From Ancylobacter sp. SL191 (GTDB lineage Bacteria > Pseudomonadota > Alphaproteobacteria > Rhizobiales > Xanthobacteraceae), in the NCBI RefSeq assembly GCF_026625645.1, contig NZ_CP113056.1:3075001-3139000 (forward strand): a stretch of DNA of 64,000 nt. The letters run 5' to 3'. The first letter of the stretch is position 1. Each line of letters begins with the position of its first letter. A program made the position numbers and the translations under genes. Below the pieces are notes generated by a model. The model was not told the origin of the DNA. It ran no database searches and saw only the letters and a program-made list of their open reading frames with translations. Positions 38,475-49,176 of this stretch are shown in pieces.

Positions 38475-39509
38475 ATGACCACCACAAGCTGGCTCGATAC
38501 TCTTCTTCAGGTTCTCATCATCGTGGCCCAGAGCCTGGGTCTGCTGGTTGGCCTGCTCATCGTCGTCGCCTATGTGCTGCTGGCCGATCGCAAGATCTGG
38601 GCGGCGGTGCAGCTGCGGCGCGGTCCGAACGTGGTCGGGCCCTTCGGCCTGTTCCAGTCCTTCGCCGATCTGATCAAGTTCGTGCTGAAGGAGCCGGTCA
38701 TCCCCGACGGCTCGAACAAGGGCGTGTTCCTGCTCGCCCCCTTCGTCACCTGCCTGCTGGCGCTCGCCGCCTGGGCCGTGGTGCCGATCGACGCCGGCTG
38801 GGTGGTCGCCGACATCAATGTCGGCGTGCTCTACATCTTCGCGATCTCCTCGCTCGGCGTGTACGGCGTCATCATGGGCGGCTGGGCGTCGAACTCGAAG
38901 TACCCCTTCCTGTCGGCGCTGCGCGCGGCGGCGCAGATGGTGTCCTACGAGGTCTCCATCGGCTTCGTCATCGTCACCGTGCTGATGTGCGCGGGCTCGC
39001 TGAACCTCTCGGCCATCGTCGAGGCGCAGAACACGCCCTATGGCATTCTGGGCTGGTACTGGCTGCCGCTGTTCCCGATGTTCGTGATCTTCTTCATCTC
39101 GGCGCTGGCCGAGACGAACCGCCCGCCCTTCGATCTGGGCGAAGCGGAATCCGAGCTGGTCGCCGGCTTCATGGTGGAATACGGCTCGACCCCGTACATG
39201 ATGTTCATGCTCGGCGAGTATGTGGCGATCATGACCATGTGCGCGCTGACCACCATCCTGTTCATGGGTGGCTGGCTGCCGCCGGTGCCGATCGCCCCCT
39301 TCACCTGGGTGCCGGGCATTGTGTGGTTCCTGCTCAAGGTGCTGCTGGTCTTCTTCATGTTCGCCATGGTGAAGGCAATGGTTCCGCGCTACCGCTACGA
39401 CCAGCTGATGCGTCTGGGCTGGAAGGTCTTCCTGCCGATCTCCCTCGGCATGGTGGTTCTGGTCGCCAGCGTGCTGCACTTCACGGGCCTTGCGCCCGGC
39501 GGGGGCTGA
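38475..39509 (+). CDS. nuoH: NADH-quinone oxidoreductase subunit H
   Basis: The 344-residue polytopic subunit (ND1 homologue) has about eight helices and lines the quinone entry path. Hallmarks are [38 protein letters not shown]-like [21 protein letters not shown], and the acidic quinone-chamber loop [21 protein letters not shown] with EYGSTPY. A GGGAGGGAG stretch precedes the ATG. It is followed after only one base by a small extra gene, before nuoI. Confidence 0.98.
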   Translation: MTTTSWLDTLLQVLIIVAQSLGLLVGLLIVVAYVLLADRKIWAAVQLRRGPNVVGPFGLFQSFADLIKFVLKEPVIPDGSNKGVFLLAPFVTCLLALAAWAVVPIDAGWVVADINVGVLYIFAISSLGVYGVIMGGWASNSKYPFLSALRAAAQMVSYEVSIGFVIVTVLMCAGSLNLSAIVEAQNTPYGILGWYWLPLFPMFVIFFISALAETNRPPFDLGEAESELVAGFMVEYGSTPYMMFMLGEYVAIMTMCALTTILFMGGWLPPVPIAPFTWVPGIVWFLLKVLLVFFMFAMVKAMVPRYRYDQLMRLGWKVFLPISLGMVVLVASVLHFTGLAPGGG

Positions 39510-39510
39510 A

Positions 39511-39774
39511 ATGGATGACGGGGTTCTCGCTGCCCTGATGGAAGCCTCCGCCGTCGGTTGGACGGGGGCTCTCGCCGGCGCCCTGTTCGGTGCCCTCGAA
39601 TGGTTCATTCTGCCGGGGGTCGTCGAGACGACGATCCGCGGTTCCAAGGAAGCCCGCAAGCTGAGCCGGGATCAGCTTGAGGGTGTCATTTCATGGTGGA
39701 AGACGGTGATCCGGGTGTTCGCCGTCTCGATGCCGCTGCTGGGCTTCGGCCTTGCCGCGGCCATGGCCGAATGA
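39511..39774 (+). CDS. small two-helix membrane protein embedded in the nuo cluster
   Basis: The 87-residue product is encoded between nuoH and nuoI, one base after the nuoH stop and ten bases before the nuoI start, in the same direction. It has two hydrophobic segments ([19 protein letters not shown] and [21 protein letters not shown]). The loop between them is charged ([20 protein letters not shown]). It is not one of the 14 standard Nuo subunits and I do not recognise it. Tight packing argues for cotranscription and a role at the membrane arm, such as an accessory subunit or assembly factor. The start could alternatively be a few codons away. Confidence 0.8.
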   Translation: MDDGVLAALMEASAVGWTGALAGALFGALEWFILPGVVETTIRGSKEARKLSRDQLEGVISWWKTVIRVFAVSMPLLGFGLAAAMAE

Positions 39775-39784
39775 GGAGAGCGTC

Positions 39785-40273
39785 ATGAGATTGGATCTGG
39801 CGGCCCGCCAGCTGCTGCTCACCGAGTTTGTCTCGGCGTTCTTCCTGGCGATGCGCTATTTCTTCAAGCCGAAGGCGACGCTCAACTACCCCTTCGAGAA
39901 GGGGCCGGTGAGCCCGCGCTTCCGTGGCGAGCACGCGCTGCGCCGCTACCCCAACGGGGAAGAGCGCTGCATCGCCTGCAAGCTGTGCGAGGCCATCTGC
40001 CCGGCGCAGGCCATCACCATCGAGGCCGGCCCGCGCCGCAATGACGGCACCCGCCGCACGACGCGTTACGACATCGACATGGTGAAGTGCATCTATTGCG
40101 GCTTCTGCCAGGAGGCCTGCCCGGTCGATGCGATCGTCGAGGGACCGAACTTCGAGTTCGCCACCGAGACGCGCGAGGAACTCTATTACGACAAGGCCAA
40201 GCTGCTCGCGAACGGCGACCGCTGGGAACGCGAGATCGCTCGGAATATCGAGCTCGACGCGCCGTATCGCTGA
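39785..40273 (+). CDS. nuoI: NADH-quinone oxidoreductase subunit I
   Basis: The 162-residue ferredoxin-like subunit (TYKY homologue) has two 4Fe-4S sites (N6a and N6b). Ligands are C62, C65, C68, C72 and C102, C105, C108, C112 in [12 protein letters not shown] and [12 protein letters not shown]. The N-terminal amphipathic helix ([17 protein letters not shown]) anchors it near the membrane. The start at 39785 is chosen because GAGGAG lies just upstream. It electronically links NuoG to NuoB. Confidence 0.98.
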   Translation: MRLDLAARQLLLTEFVSAFFLAMRYFFKPKATLNYPFEKGPVSPRFRGEHALRRYPNGEERCIACKLCEAICPAQAITIEAGPRRNDGTRRTTRYDIDMVKCIYCGFCQEACPVDAIVEGPNFEFATETREELYYDKAKLLANGDRWEREIARNIELDAPYR

Positions 40274-40284
40274 GCGGCCGGGGG

Positions 40285-40380
40285 ATGGACGACGTGAAGA
40301 CCATAACGAGACAAGCCGCCAAGGCTGCCGGCGCGGTGCGCGCCCTGCGGGCCGGGACGATTGAGGGGTGCCGGGCATGA
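40285..40380 (+). CDS. possible 31-codon minigene between nuoI and nuoJ
   Basis: An ATG at 40285, preceded by GGCCGGGGG, opens 31 codons (MDDVKTITRQAAKAAGAVRA...) ending in a TGA that overlaps the nuoJ ATG (ATGA). The product would be a small basic helix. The four-base coupling with nuoJ and its fit within the gap hint that it is translated, perhaps only to couple nuoJ translation. There is no family evidence, so this is speculative. Confidence 0.3.
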   Translation: MDDVKTITRQAAKAAGAVRALRAGTIEGCRA

Positions 40381-40982
40381 GCCTCGCCGCGCTGTTCTTC
40401 TATCTTTTCGCCGGGGTGGCGGTCGCCTCGGCCTTCATGGTCATCGCGTCGCGGAACCCCGTTCATTCGGTGCTGTTCCTGATCCTGACCTTCGTGAACG
40501 CCTCGGGCCTGTTCATCCTGATCGGGGCTGAGTTCCTCGCGATGCTGCTCGTCGTCGTCTATGTCGGCGCGGTCGCGGTGCTGTTCCTGTTCGTGGTCAT
40601 GATGCTCGACGTCGATTTCGTCGAGCTGCGCCAAGGCTTCCTGCAATATCTGCCGGTCGGCGCGCTGGTCGGCCTCGTCTTCCTGGCCGAGCTCGTGCTG
40701 GTGTTCGGCTCCTGGACCTTCGGTCAGGGAGTGACCGGTGCGGTCGCCTCCACGGCGAGCGACGTGTCCAACACGGTGCAGATCGGCCGCGTGCTCTACA
40801 CGGACTACATCTACTTCTTCCAGGCGGCCGGCCTCGTCCTGCTGGTCGCCATGATCGGCGCCATTGTGCTGACGCTCCGCCACAAGGAGAACGTCAAGCG
40901 CCAGAGCATCCCGGTCCAGAACGCACGCACCAAGGCGATGGCGATTGACGTCGTCAAGGTGCCCTCGGGCAAGGGGCTCTGA
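40377..40982 (+). CDS. nuoJ: NADH-quinone oxidoreductase subunit J
   Basis: The 201-residue membrane subunit (ND6 homologue) has five helices. The conserved third helix reads EFLAMLLVVVYVGAVAVLFLFVVMML, with the pi-bulge glycine implicated in coupling. NPVHSVLFLILTFVNASGLF is the other hallmark. A hydrophilic C-terminal tail follows the last helix. I use the ATG at 40377; an in-frame GTG three codons earlier is possible. It is four bases from nuoK. Confidence 0.96.
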   Translation: MSLAALFFYLFAGVAVASAFMVIASRNPVHSVLFLILTFVNASGLFILIGAEFLAMLLVVVYVGAVAVLFLFVVMMLDVDFVELRQGFLQYLPVGALVGLVFLAELVLVFGSWTFGQGVTGAVASTASDVSNTVQIGRVLYTDYIYFFQAAGLVLLVAMIGAIVLTLRHKENVKRQSIPVQNARTKAMAIDVVKVPSGKGL

Positions 40983-40985
40983 GCC

Positions 40986-41294
40986 ATGGCGATCGGTCTC
41001 CCGCATTACCTCACCGTCGCGGCCATCCTGTTCACGCTCGGTACGCTCGGCATCTTCCTCAACCGGAAGAACGTCATCGTCATCCTGATGTCGGTCGAAC
41101 TCATCCTGCTGGCGGTGAACATCAACTTCGTCGCCTTCTCGGTGTTCCTCGGCAACATCACCGGCCAGATCTTCGCGCTGTTCGTGCTGACGGTCGCCGC
41201 CGCCGAGGCCGCCATCGGCCTCGCCATCCTCGTGGTGTTCTTCCGCAATCGCGGGTCGATCGCCGTCGAGGACATCAACACGATGAAGGGCTGA
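40986..41294 (+). CDS. nuoK: NADH-quinone oxidoreductase subunit K
   Basis: The 102-residue subunit (ND4L homologue) has three membrane helices and the two conserved buried glutamates: one in [18 protein letters not shown] and one in [15 protein letters not shown]. These form part of the proton path between the quinone module and the pumps. The gene lies four bases after nuoJ and ten before nuoL. Length is typical. Confidence 0.97.
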   Translation: MAIGLPHYLTVAAILFTLGTLGIFLNRKNVIVILMSVELILLAVNINFVAFSVFLGNITGQIFALFVLTVAAAEAAIGLAILVVFFRNRGSIAVEDINTMKG

Positions 41295-41304
41295 GGGAGC
41301 CACC

Positions 41305-43233
41305 ATGTTTCAGGCCATCGTCTTCCTCCCTCTGGTCGGCTTCCTGGTCGTCGGCTTGTTCGGGCGCGTCCTCGGCGCCCGTCCTTCCGAGCTCATCACC
41401 ACCGGCTTGCTCTTCGTCTCCGCCTTCTTCGCCTGGATCGTGTTCTTCCAGGTCGCGTTCGGTGGCCATGACGGTACGGTCGAGCTGTTCACCTGGTTTG
41501 CCTCCGGTGACCTGCATGTGAACTGGGCGATCCGCGTCGACACGCTGACCGCGGTGATGCTGATCCTCGTCACCACCGTGTCGTCGCTGGTTCACCTGTA
41601 CTCGATCGGGTACATGCACGAGGATCCGAGCCGCCCGCGCTTCTTCGCTTATCTCTCGCTGTTCACCTTCGCCATGCTGATGCTGGTGACCAGCGACAAC
41701 CTCGTGCAGCTGTTCTTCGGCTGGGAAGGCGTCGGTCTCGCCTCCTACCTGCTGATCGGCTTCTGGTACGACAAGCCCTCCGCCTGCGCTGCCGCGATGA
41801 AGGCCTTCATCGTCAACCGCGTCGGTGACTTTGGCTTCGCGCTCGGCATCTTCGCGGTCTATCTGATGACCGGCTCGGTGGCCTTCGAGCAGGTCTTCGC
41901 CGCCGCGCCCACGCTGATGGACAAGAACATCCTGTTCCTCGGCCATGAGTGGCATGCGCCGACCGTGATCTGCCTGCTGCTGTTCATCGGCGCCATGGGC
42001 AAGTCCGCCCAGCTCGGCCTGCACACCTGGCTGCCGGACGCGATGGAAGGCCCGACCCCGGTGTCGGCGCTCATCCACGCCGCGACCATGGTCACCGCCG
42101 GCGTCTTCATGGTGGCGCGCCTGTCGCCGCTGTTCGAGCTGTCGCCCTTCGCGCTCAACGTCGTCATGTTCGTCGGTGCCACCACCGCCTTCTTCGCGGC
42201 GACGGTCGGCTGCGTGCAGAACGACATCAAGCGCGTGATCGCCTATTCGACCTGCTCGCAGCTCGGCTACATGTTCACCGCGCTGGGCGCTGGCGCCTAT
42301 TCGGTCGGCGTGTTCCACCTGCTCACGCACGGCTTCTTCAAGGCGCTGCTGTTCCTTGCCGCCGGCTCGGTCATCCACGCGATGCACCATGAGCAGGACA
42401 TGCGGCACATGGGCGGCCTGTGGCGGAAGATCCCCTTCACCTACGCCACCATGCTGATCGGCGGCCTGGCGTTGACGGGCTTCCCCTTCACCGCCGGCTA
42501 CTTCTCCAAGGACGCGATCATCGAGACCGCGTTCATGAGCCACAGCCCGATCTCGGCCTATGCCTTCACGCTGACGGTCGGCGCGGCGCTGCTCACCTCG
42601 TTCTACACCTGGCGGCAGATGTTCATGACCTTCCATGGCAAGCCGCACGACCATCACCACTATGAGCACGCGCACGAGTCGCCGCTGGTCATGCTCATCC
42701 CGCTCGGGGTGCTGTCGGTCGGCGCGCTGTTCGCGGGCATGATCCTCTACCCGTACTTCGTCGGCCACGACGTGGAGCACTTCTTCCGCGAGGCGATCTT
42801 CATGTCCCCGGACAACAAGATCCTCGAGGAGATCCACCACATCCCGGCCTGGGCCAAGTGGTCGCCGACGGTGATGATGGCGCTCGGCTTCGTGGTGGCG
42901 TACTGGATGTACATCGCCAACCCGGCCGTGCCGAAGGCGATCGCCAAGCAGAATGACGTCGGCTACCGCTTCCTGCTCAACAAGTGGTACTTCGACGAGA
43001 TCTACGACTTCCTGTTCGTCCGCCCGACCCTGTGGATCGGCAAGTTCCTCTGGAAAGAGGGTGACGTGCGGGTGATCGACGGGTACGGCCCGAACGGGGT
43101 GTCGGCCCGCGTGATCGACGTGACCAACCGCGTCGTGCGCCTGCAGACCGGCTATCTCTACCACTACGCATTCGTGATGCTCGTCGGCGTCGCGGCCCTC
43201 ATCACCTGGTTCATGTTTGGCGGGGCGCACTGA
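41305..43233 (+). CDS. nuoL: NADH-quinone oxidoreductase subunit L
   Basis: The 642-residue antiporter-like subunit (ND5 homologue) is the distal proton pump. Hallmarks are the helix with [18 protein letters not shown] (key Glu), [38 protein letters not shown] (pumping Lys and His) and the lateral helix at the C-terminus. A His-rich loop ([12 protein letters not shown]) occurs in the cytoplasmic or periplasmic segment after helix 12. The stop shares one base with the nuoM ATG (TGATG). Confidence 0.97.
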   Translation: MFQAIVFLPLVGFLVVGLFGRVLGARPSELITTGLLFVSAFFAWIVFFQVAFGGHDGTVELFTWFASGDLHVNWAIRVDTLTAVMLILVTTVSSLVHLYSIGYMHEDPSRPRFFAYLSLFTFAMLMLVTSDNLVQLFFGWEGVGLASYLLIGFWYDKPSACAAAMKAFIVNRVGDFGFALGIFAVYLMTGSVAFEQVFAAAPTLMDKNILFLGHEWHAPTVICLLLFIGAMGKSAQLGLHTWLPDAMEGPTPVSALIHAATMVTAGVFMVARLSPLFELSPFALNVVMFVGATTAFFAATVGCVQNDIKRVIAYSTCSQLGYMFTALGAGAYSVGVFHLLTHGFFKALLFLAAGSVIHAMHHEQDMRHMGGLWRKIPFTYATMLIGGLALTGFPFTAGYFSKDAIIETAFMSHSPISAYAFTLTVGAALLTSFYTWRQMFMTFHGKPHDHHHYEHAHESPLVMLIPLGVLSVGALFAGMILYPYFVGHDVEHFFREAIFMSPDNKILEEIHHIPAWAKWSPTVMMALGFVVAYWMYIANPAVPKAIAKQNDVGYRFLLNKWYFDEIYDFLFVRPTLWIGKFLWKEGDVRVIDGYGPNGVSARVIDVTNRVVRLQTGYLYHYAFVMLVGVAALITWFMFGGAH

Positions 43234-44747
43234 TGTACGACTGGCCCATCCTTTCGGTCGTCACCTTCCTGCCGCTGGTCGGCGCGCTGCTGATCGTCCT
43301 GATGATCCGCGGCGATGACGAGATCGCCCAGCGCAACACGCGCTGGGTCGCGCTCTGGGCGACGCTGGTCACCTTCGTCATCTCGCTGCTGCTGCTGTTC
43401 GGGTTCGACGCCTCGGGCACCGAGTTCCAGTTCGTCGAGAACACGCCCTGGCTCGGCGAGATTGCCAATTACCGCATGGGCGTGGACGGCATCTCGCTGC
43501 CCTTCGTCCTTCTCACCACGCTCTTGATGCCGATGTGCATCCTCGCGAGCTGGGAATCGATCAAGGTCCGCGTCAAGGAGTACATGATCTGCTTCCTGGT
43601 GCTCGAGACGCTGATGATCGGCACCTTCTCGTCGCTGGACCTGCTGCAGTTCTACATCTTCTTTGAAGGTGGCCTGATCCCGATGTTCCTCATCATCGGC
43701 ATCTGGGGCGGCAAGCGGCGCATCTACGCGACCTTCAAGTTCTTCCTCTACACGCTGGCCGGTTCCGTGCTCATGATGCTCGCCATCATGGCCATGTACT
43801 GGCAGGCGGGCACGACCGACATCAACGCCCTGCTGAAGTTCGATTTCCCGGCGGGGATGCAGTACTGGCTCTGGCTGGCCTTCTTCGCCTCCTTCGCGGT
43901 GAAGATGCCGATGTGGCCGGTCCACACCTGGCTGCCCGACGCCCATGTCGAGGCGCCGACCGCCGGCTCGGTCATTCTGGCGGGTATCCTGCTGAAGATG
44001 GGCGGCTATGGCTTCCTGCGCTTCAGCCTGCCCATGTTCCCGGAGGCTTCGGCCTATTTCGCGCCCTTCGTCTTCACCCTGTCGGTGATCGCGATCATCT
44101 ACACCTCGCTGGTCGCGCTGGTGCAGGAAGACATCAAGAAGCTGATCGCCTACTCGTCCGTGGCTCACATGGGCTACGTGACCATGGGCATCTTCACCCT
44201 GACCCAGGAAGGCATCCAGGGCGCTGTGTTCCAGATGGTCAGCCACGGCTTCGTGTCGGGCGCGCTCTTCCTGTGCGTCGGCGTGGTCTATGACCGGATG
44301 CACACCCGCGAGATCTCCGCCTATGGCGGCCTCGTGCACCGCATGCCGATCTACGCCACGGTGTTCATGGTCTTCACCATGGCGAATGTCGGCCTGCCGG
44401 GCACGTCGGGCTTCATCGGCGAATTCCTGACCCTGCTCGCCGCCTTCGGCCGCAACACCTGGGTCGCGCTGTTCGCCACTACGGGCGTCATCCTTTCCGC
44501 CGCCTATGCGCTCTGGCTGTACCGCCGGGTGATCTTCGGGCCGCTTGAGAAGGACAGCCTGAAGGGCATTCTCGATCTCAATGGCCGCGAGATGGCCTCG
44601 CTCATCCCGCTGCTGTTCTTCACCGTCCTGTTCGGCGTGTGGCCCCAGCCCATCCTCGATGCCTGCAGCGTCGCCGTAAACGCGATCGTTGCCCGCGCCG
44701 ATGTGGCCGCCGACGCCATCAAGGCCGCGAGCCTGGTGCTGCCTTGA
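43233..44747 (+). CDS. nuoM: NADH-quinone oxidoreductase subunit M
   Basis: The 504-residue antiporter-like subunit (ND4 homologue) is the middle proton pump. Visible hallmarks are [21 protein letters not shown] (key Glu), [42 protein letters not shown] and [12 protein letters not shown]. Fourteen helices are expected from the hydrophobicity pattern. Its start overlaps the end of nuoL by one base. nuoN follows after 31 bases. Confidence 0.97.
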   Translation: MYDWPILSVVTFLPLVGALLIVLMIRGDDEIAQRNTRWVALWATLVTFVISLLLLFGFDASGTEFQFVENTPWLGEIANYRMGVDGISLPFVLLTTLLMPMCILASWESIKVRVKEYMICFLVLETLMIGTFSSLDLLQFYIFFEGGLIPMFLIIGIWGGKRRIYATFKFFLYTLAGSVLMMLAIMAMYWQAGTTDINALLKFDFPAGMQYWLWLAFFASFAVKMPMWPVHTWLPDAHVEAPTAGSVILAGILLKMGGYGFLRFSLPMFPEASAYFAPFVFTLSVIAIIYTSLVALVQEDIKKLIAYSSVAHMGYVTMGIFTLTQEGIQGAVFQMVSHGFVSGALFLCVGVVYDRMHTREISAYGGLVHRMPIYATVFMVFTMANVGLPGTSGFIGEFLTLLAAFGRNTWVALFATTGVILSAAYALWLYRRVIFGPLEKDSLKGILDLNGREMASLIPLLFFTVLFGVWPQPILDACSVAVNAIVARADVAADAIKAASLVLP

Positions 44748-44778
44748 ACCGTGACCCGATGACCGCGGAGCCCCGCCA

Positions 44779-46206
44779 ATGACCTTTTCCCTTGCCGCGC
44801 TCGGCCCCGCGCTGCCCGAACTGCTGCTGGCCGTCTCCGCCATCGCGCTGATTCTGTTCGGCGCGTTTGTCGGGCCGAAGTCGACCGACATGGTGAACGG
44901 CTTCGCGCTCGCCGCGATCTTTGCCGCGCTCGTGCTCGTCGTCCTCGGTCCGTCCGAGGCGGTGCTGTTCAATGGCAGCTTCCAGGTCGACGCCTATTCG
45001 CGCTTCCTCAAGGTGCTGGCGCTGATCGGCGCCGGGGCGACGCTCGCCATGTCGGTGGACTGGCTGAAGATCGAGAAGCAGAGCCGCTTCGAGTTCGCCA
45101 TCCTCGTGCTGCTCTCCACGCTCGGCATGATGATGCTGATCTCGGCCGGCGACCTGATCGCGCTCTATATGGGCCTGGAGCTCATGAGCCTTGCGCTCTA
45201 CGTCATCGCCGCCAATAACCGCGAGTCGGTGCGCTCCACCGAGGCGGGCCTGAAGTACTTCGTGCTCGGCGCGCTCTCCTCCGGCATGCTGCTCTACGGC
45301 GCCTCGCTGATCTATGGCTTCACCGGCACGGTGAACTTCGCGCAGATCGCCCAGGCGGCGCGCGAGCCCTCGCTCGGGCTGATCTTCGGCATCGTCTTCA
45401 TGTTCGCTGGCCTGTGCTTCAAGGTCTCGGCCGTGCCGTTCCACATGTGGACGCCGGACGTCTATGAGGGGGCGCCCGCCCCGGTCACCGCCTTCTTCGC
45501 GGCGGCGCCGAAGGTCGCGGCCATGGCGGTGTTCGTGCGCTTCGCCACCGAGGCGCTGCCGAACGTGGTTCACGAGTGGCAGCAGATCATCGTCTTCGTC
45601 TCCATCGCTTCCATGGCCCTCGGCTCCTTCGGCGCCATCGGTCAGCGCAACCTCAAGCGCCTGATGGCCTATTCCTCCATCGGCCATATGGGCTACGCGC
45701 TGGTCGGCCTTGCCGCCGGCACGGAGCAGGGCGTGCGCGGCGTGCTGGTCTACATGGCCGTCTATATGGCGATGACGCTCGGCACCTTCGCCTGCATCCT
45801 CTCCATGCGCCGCAAGGACGGCATGGTGGAGAATTATGACGACCTCGCCGGCCTCGCCCGCACCAGCCCGGTGAAGGCGTTCATGCTGGCGGCGCTTATG
45901 TTTTCGCTCGCCGGCATCCCGCCGCTGGCCGGCTTCCTCGCCAAGTACTACGTGTTCCTCGCGGCCATCGAGTCGGGGCTGTACGCCCTCGCGGTGATCG
46001 GCGTGCTCTCCAGCGTGGTCGGCGCCTTCTACTATCTGCGCGTCGTCAAGGTGATGTATTTCGACGAGCCGGCCCCGGCCTTCGAGCCGATGCCGTCCGA
46101 ACTGCGCGCCGTGCTGGCGATCTCCGGCCTGTTCACCATCCTGCTCTTCGTCTACCCGGCGCCGCTGCTTGCGGCGGCGAGCGTGGCGGCACGGGCGCTC
46201 TTCTGA
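44779..46206 (+). CDS. nuoN: NADH-quinone oxidoreductase subunit N
   Basis: The 475-residue antiporter-like subunit (ND2 homologue) is the proton pump nearest NuoK. Hallmarks are [58 protein letters not shown] and [14 protein letters not shown]. It closes the nuo cluster. birA begins two bases after the stop, so the downstream genes are probably read from the same transcript, an arrangement I recall as widespread in alphaproteobacteria. Confidence 0.97.
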   Translation: MTFSLAALGPALPELLLAVSAIALILFGAFVGPKSTDMVNGFALAAIFAALVLVVLGPSEAVLFNGSFQVDAYSRFLKVLALIGAGATLAMSVDWLKIEKQSRFEFAILVLLSTLGMMMLISAGDLIALYMGLELMSLALYVIAANNRESVRSTEAGLKYFVLGALSSGMLLYGASLIYGFTGTVNFAQIAQAAREPSLGLIFGIVFMFAGLCFKVSAVPFHMWTPDVYEGAPAPVTAFFAAAPKVAAMAVFVRFATEALPNVVHEWQQIIVFVSIASMALGSFGAIGQRNLKRLMAYSSIGHMGYALVGLAAGTEQGVRGVLVYMAVYMAMTLGTFACILSMRRKDGMVENYDDLAGLARTSPVKAFMLAALMFSLAGIPPLAGFLAKYYVFLAAIESGLYALAVIGVLSSVVGAFYYLRVVKVMYFDEPAPAFEPMPSELRAVLAISGLFTILLFVYPAPLLAAASVAARALF

Positions 46207-46208
46207 GG

Positions 46209-46979
46209 ATGGCGCGACTCCCAGGCGGGACAGCGGCCGGCGCGACGCCGGTCGTTCGTTTCGACGAGATCGGTTCGACCAATGCGGAGGCGCTGGCCCG
46301 GGCAACCGGTCCGGCGCCTTGCTGGTTCGTGGCGGGCCGGCAGACGCAGGGCAGGGGGCGGCGCGGCCGTGTCTGGCGCTCCGAGCCCGGCAATCTCTAC
46401 GCCTCGCTCCTGCTGGTGCAGCCCGGCCCGGCGGCGCGCCTGCCGGAACTGTGCTTTGTTGCCGCGCTGGCGCTGCACGACGCGGTGCGCGACGTCACCG
46501 GCATCGACCCGCTGCGCATCGGCGTGAAATGGCCGAACGACGTGCAGATCGACGGCGCCAAGCTCGCCGGCATCCTCATCGAAGGCACGGTGCTGCCCGA
46601 TGCGCGCAACGCGGCGGTGATCGGCTTCGGCGTCAACTGCGCCCACCACCCGCTCGACGCGCCCTATCCGACCACGGATCTCGGCGCCGCCGGCTTCCCG
46701 ACCGCGCCCGAGGCGCTGCTTGCCGCGCTCGATGCGGCGATGCGGGCACGATTGGCGGAATGGGCCGGCGGGCAGGGCTTCGAGGCGACCCGCGAGGCCT
46801 GGCTGAAACGCGCCCCCGGTGTGGGGCGGGCCGTGACCGTTCGTCTCGGCGAACGAGAGACGCACGGCATCTTCGAGGCACTGGATGTTTCCGGTGCTAT
46901 GGTTCTGCGACGCGCCGATGGCGCACGCGAGACGATCAATGCCGGAGACGTGTTTCCCGCGCCCGGCCTGCAGGCTTGA
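46209..46979 (+). CDS. birA: biotin--[acetyl-CoA-carboxylase] ligase
   Basis: The 256-residue class I biotin protein ligase activates biotin as biotinyl-AMP and attaches it to carboxylase carrier lysines. The nucleotide loop GRGRRGR is at 48-54 and the KWPND motif at 107-111, followed by KLAGILIEG. There is no N-terminal helix-turn-helix, so it is not a repressor like the Escherichia coli BirA. It follows nuoN by two bases, and RNase J starts eleven bases downstream. Confidence 0.95.
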   Translation: MARLPGGTAAGATPVVRFDEIGSTNAEALARATGPAPCWFVAGRQTQGRGRRGRVWRSEPGNLYASLLLVQPGPAARLPELCFVAALALHDAVRDVTGIDPLRIGVKWPNDVQIDGAKLAGILIEGTVLPDARNAAVIGFGVNCAHHPLDAPYPTTDLGAAGFPTAPEALLAALDAAMRARLAEWAGGQGFEATREAWLKRAPGVGRAVTVRLGERETHGIFEALDVSGAMVLRRADGARETINAGDVFPAPGLQA

Positions 46980-46990
46980 AAGGCAACTGA

Positions 46991-48679
46991 GTGAGCAAAT
47001 CAACGGAGGAGCTGGTGTTCGCGCCGCTGGGTGGCGTGGGCGAGATCGGCATGAATTTGGGCCTGTACGGATTCGGCCCGCGTAACCGCCGCAAATGGCT
47101 GGCGGTCGATCTCGGCATTTCCTTCGCCTCGCCCGACATTCCCGGCATCGACATCATCATGCCGGACGTCACCTTCCTGGAGCGGGAGCGCGAGCAGGGC
47201 AATCTGGTTGGGCTGGTTCTGACGCATGGCCATGAGGACCATGTCGGCGCCCTTGTTGACCTGTGGCCGCGCCTCGGCTGCCCGGTCTACACCACGCCCT
47301 TCACCCATGGCCTCGCGGAGGCCCGGCGCCTCGGCGAGCCCGGCGCGCCGAAGATACCGTTCCACATCGTCCCGAGCGGCGGGCGGACGCAGATCGGCCC
47401 GTTCGACGTCGAGTTCGTGCCGGTGGCGCACTCGATTCCCGACAGCCATTCGCTGGCCATCCGCACCTCGCTCGGTCTCGTCGTCCATACCGGCGACTGG
47501 AAGATCGACCCGACTCCGGTGGTCGGCAACGTCACCGATCCCGCCCGCTTCACCGCGCTGGGCGATGAGGGCGTGCGGGCGATCATCTGCGATTCGACCA
47601 ACGCCATTCGCGAGGGCATCTCACCCTCCGAAACGGACGTCCAGCATGTGCTGGCCGAGCTGATCGCCAAGGCGCCGGCGCGCGTGGCGGTGACCACCTT
47701 CGCCTCGAACGTCGCGCGCATCCGCTCCATTGCCGAGGCGGCAATCCGCACCGGCCGCGAGGTGGTGCTGGTGGGTCGCGCCATGGAGCGCGTCATCGGG
47801 GTCGCCCGTGAGCAGCGGCTGCTCGACGGCCTGCCCGCCTTCCGCCCGGTGGATGCCTATGGCTTCCTGCCGCGCGACAAGGTGGTGGCGATCCTCACCG
47901 GCAGCCAGGGCGAACCGCGCGCGGCGCTCGCCCGCATCGCCGATGACGACCATCCCGAGATCGCGCTGTCGCCCGGCGATCAGGTGATCTTCTCCTCGCG
48001 TACCATTCCCGGCAATGAGCGCGCGGTGAACCGCATCATCAACGCGCTGGTGCTTCAGGGCGTGAAGGTGCTGACCGACCGCGACGCGCTGGTCCATGTT
48101 TCCGGCCATCCGCGCCGCGGCGAGCTGGAGCAGATGTACAAGTGGCTGCGTCCGCAGGTCTCCGTGCCCGTGCATGGCGAACCGATGCATCTGGCCGAGC
48201 ATGCTGAGCTCGCCCGCGCCATGGGCGTGCGCGAGGTGGTGCGTCTCGTCGATGGCGACGTGGTGCGCCTCATCAGCGCCGACCCGACGGCCAGCGCGGA
48301 GGTGATCGAGGAGATCCCGTTCGGCCGGCTCTACAAGGACGGCCATGTGCTGGTGAACGCGGCGGACGCCGCCGTCGCCGAGCGCCGCCGCCTCTCCTTC
48401 GCCGGCCTCGTCTCGGTGGCGGTCGCGATGACGGCCAAGGGCGAGGTGGTCGGCGACCCGATGATCGACCTGTCCGGCCTGCCGCAGCACGGTGTCGGCG
48501 GCAAGCCGATCGACGATGTGATCGAGGATGCGATTCTGGACTGCCTCGACGGCCTGCCCAAGGCGCGCCGGCGCGACGCCGATGCGGTCGCCGAGTCGCT
48601 CACCCGCGCGGTGCGCTCCTCGGTCAATCAGGCGTGGGGCAAGAAGCCGCTCTGCCATGTTCTGGTGATCACGGTATGA
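46991..48679 (+). CDS. rnj: ribonuclease J
   Basis: The 562-residue metallo-beta-lactamase/beta-CASP ribonuclease works in RNA processing and 5'-to-3' decay. The zinc motif THGHEDH has H79, H81, D83 and H84. Later ligands occur in PVAHSIPDSHSLAIRT and HTGDWKID. The beta-CASP part includes HVSGHPRRGELEQMYKWLRPQVSVPVHGEPMH. The start is a GTG, chosen because MSKSTEELVF matches expectations and follows birA closely. RNase J is the usual counterpart to RNase E in many alphaproteobacteria. Confidence 0.95.
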   Translation: MSKSTEELVFAPLGGVGEIGMNLGLYGFGPRNRRKWLAVDLGISFASPDIPGIDIIMPDVTFLEREREQGNLVGLVLTHGHEDHVGALVDLWPRLGCPVYTTPFTHGLAEARRLGEPGAPKIPFHIVPSGGRTQIGPFDVEFVPVAHSIPDSHSLAIRTSLGLVVHTGDWKIDPTPVVGNVTDPARFTALGDEGVRAIICDSTNAIREGISPSETDVQHVLAELIAKAPARVAVTTFASNVARIRSIAEAAIRTGREVVLVGRAMERVIGVAREQRLLDGLPAFRPVDAYGFLPRDKVVAILTGSQGEPRAALARIADDDHPEIALSPGDQVIFSSRTIPGNERAVNRIINALVLQGVKVLTDRDALVHVSGHPRRGELEQMYKWLRPQVSVPVHGEPMHLAEHAELARAMGVREVVRLVDGDVVRLISADPTASAEVIEEIPFGRLYKDGHVLVNAADAAVAERRRLSFAGLVSVAVAMTAKGEVVGDPMIDLSGLPQHGVGGKPIDDVIEDAILDCLDGLPKARRRDADAVAESLTRAVRSSVNQAWGKKPLCHVLVITV

Positions 48680-48762
48680 ACGGCTGACGTAGAAGCGTCA
48701 CCCCGCCTGCGGGTCGGCTGGTTCAGCCGGGCCGGGGCGGGGAGTAGCTCGGGAGCGTTCAC

Positions 48763-49167
48763 ATGATCGGCCGCCTCAACCATGTCGCCATTGCCGTGCC
48801 GGACCTCGACGCGGCCATCGCCACCTATCGCGATACGCTGGGCGGCGAGGTGTCGGAGGTGGTGCCGCAGCCCGAGCACGGGGTGAACACCGTCTTCGTC
48901 GTGCTGCCCAACACCAAGGTGGAACTGCTCGGCGTGCTTGGCGAGGGCTCGCCCATCGCCAAATTCCTCGAGCGCAATCCCGAGGGCGGCATCCACCATC
49001 TCTGCTATGAGGTGGACGACATCCGCGCCGCCCGCGACCGCCTGCTGGCGGCCGGGGCGCGCGTGCTGGGCTCCGGCGAGCCGCGCCTCGGCGCGCATGG
49101 CAAGCCGGTGCTGTTTCTGCATCCCAAGGACTTCCTGGGGACGCTGGTCGAGCTGGAAGAGGCGTGA
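48763..49167 (+). CDS. mce: methylmalonyl-CoA epimerase
   Basis: The 134-residue vicinal-oxygen-chelate protein has two beta-alpha-beta-beta-beta units and a divalent metal site that includes H7 (LNHVAIAVPDLDAA) and a later IHHLCYEVDDI segment. The final GTLVELEE supplies the terminal Glu ligand. It interconverts (R)- and (S)-methylmalonyl-CoA in propionyl-CoA metabolism. The gap after rnj contains nested hairpins (CCCCGCC with GGCGGGG, 48701-48742, and an inner CGGCTG/CAGCCG). DUF1467 follows ten bases later. Confidence 0.93.
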   Translation: MIGRLNHVAIAVPDLDAAIATYRDTLGGEVSEVVPQPEHGVNTVFVVLPNTKVELLGVLGEGSPIAKFLERNPEGGIHHLCYEVDDIRAARDRLLAAGARVLGSGEPRLGAHGKPVLFLHPKDFLGTLVELEEA

Positions 49168-49176
49168 GGGCGGGTC

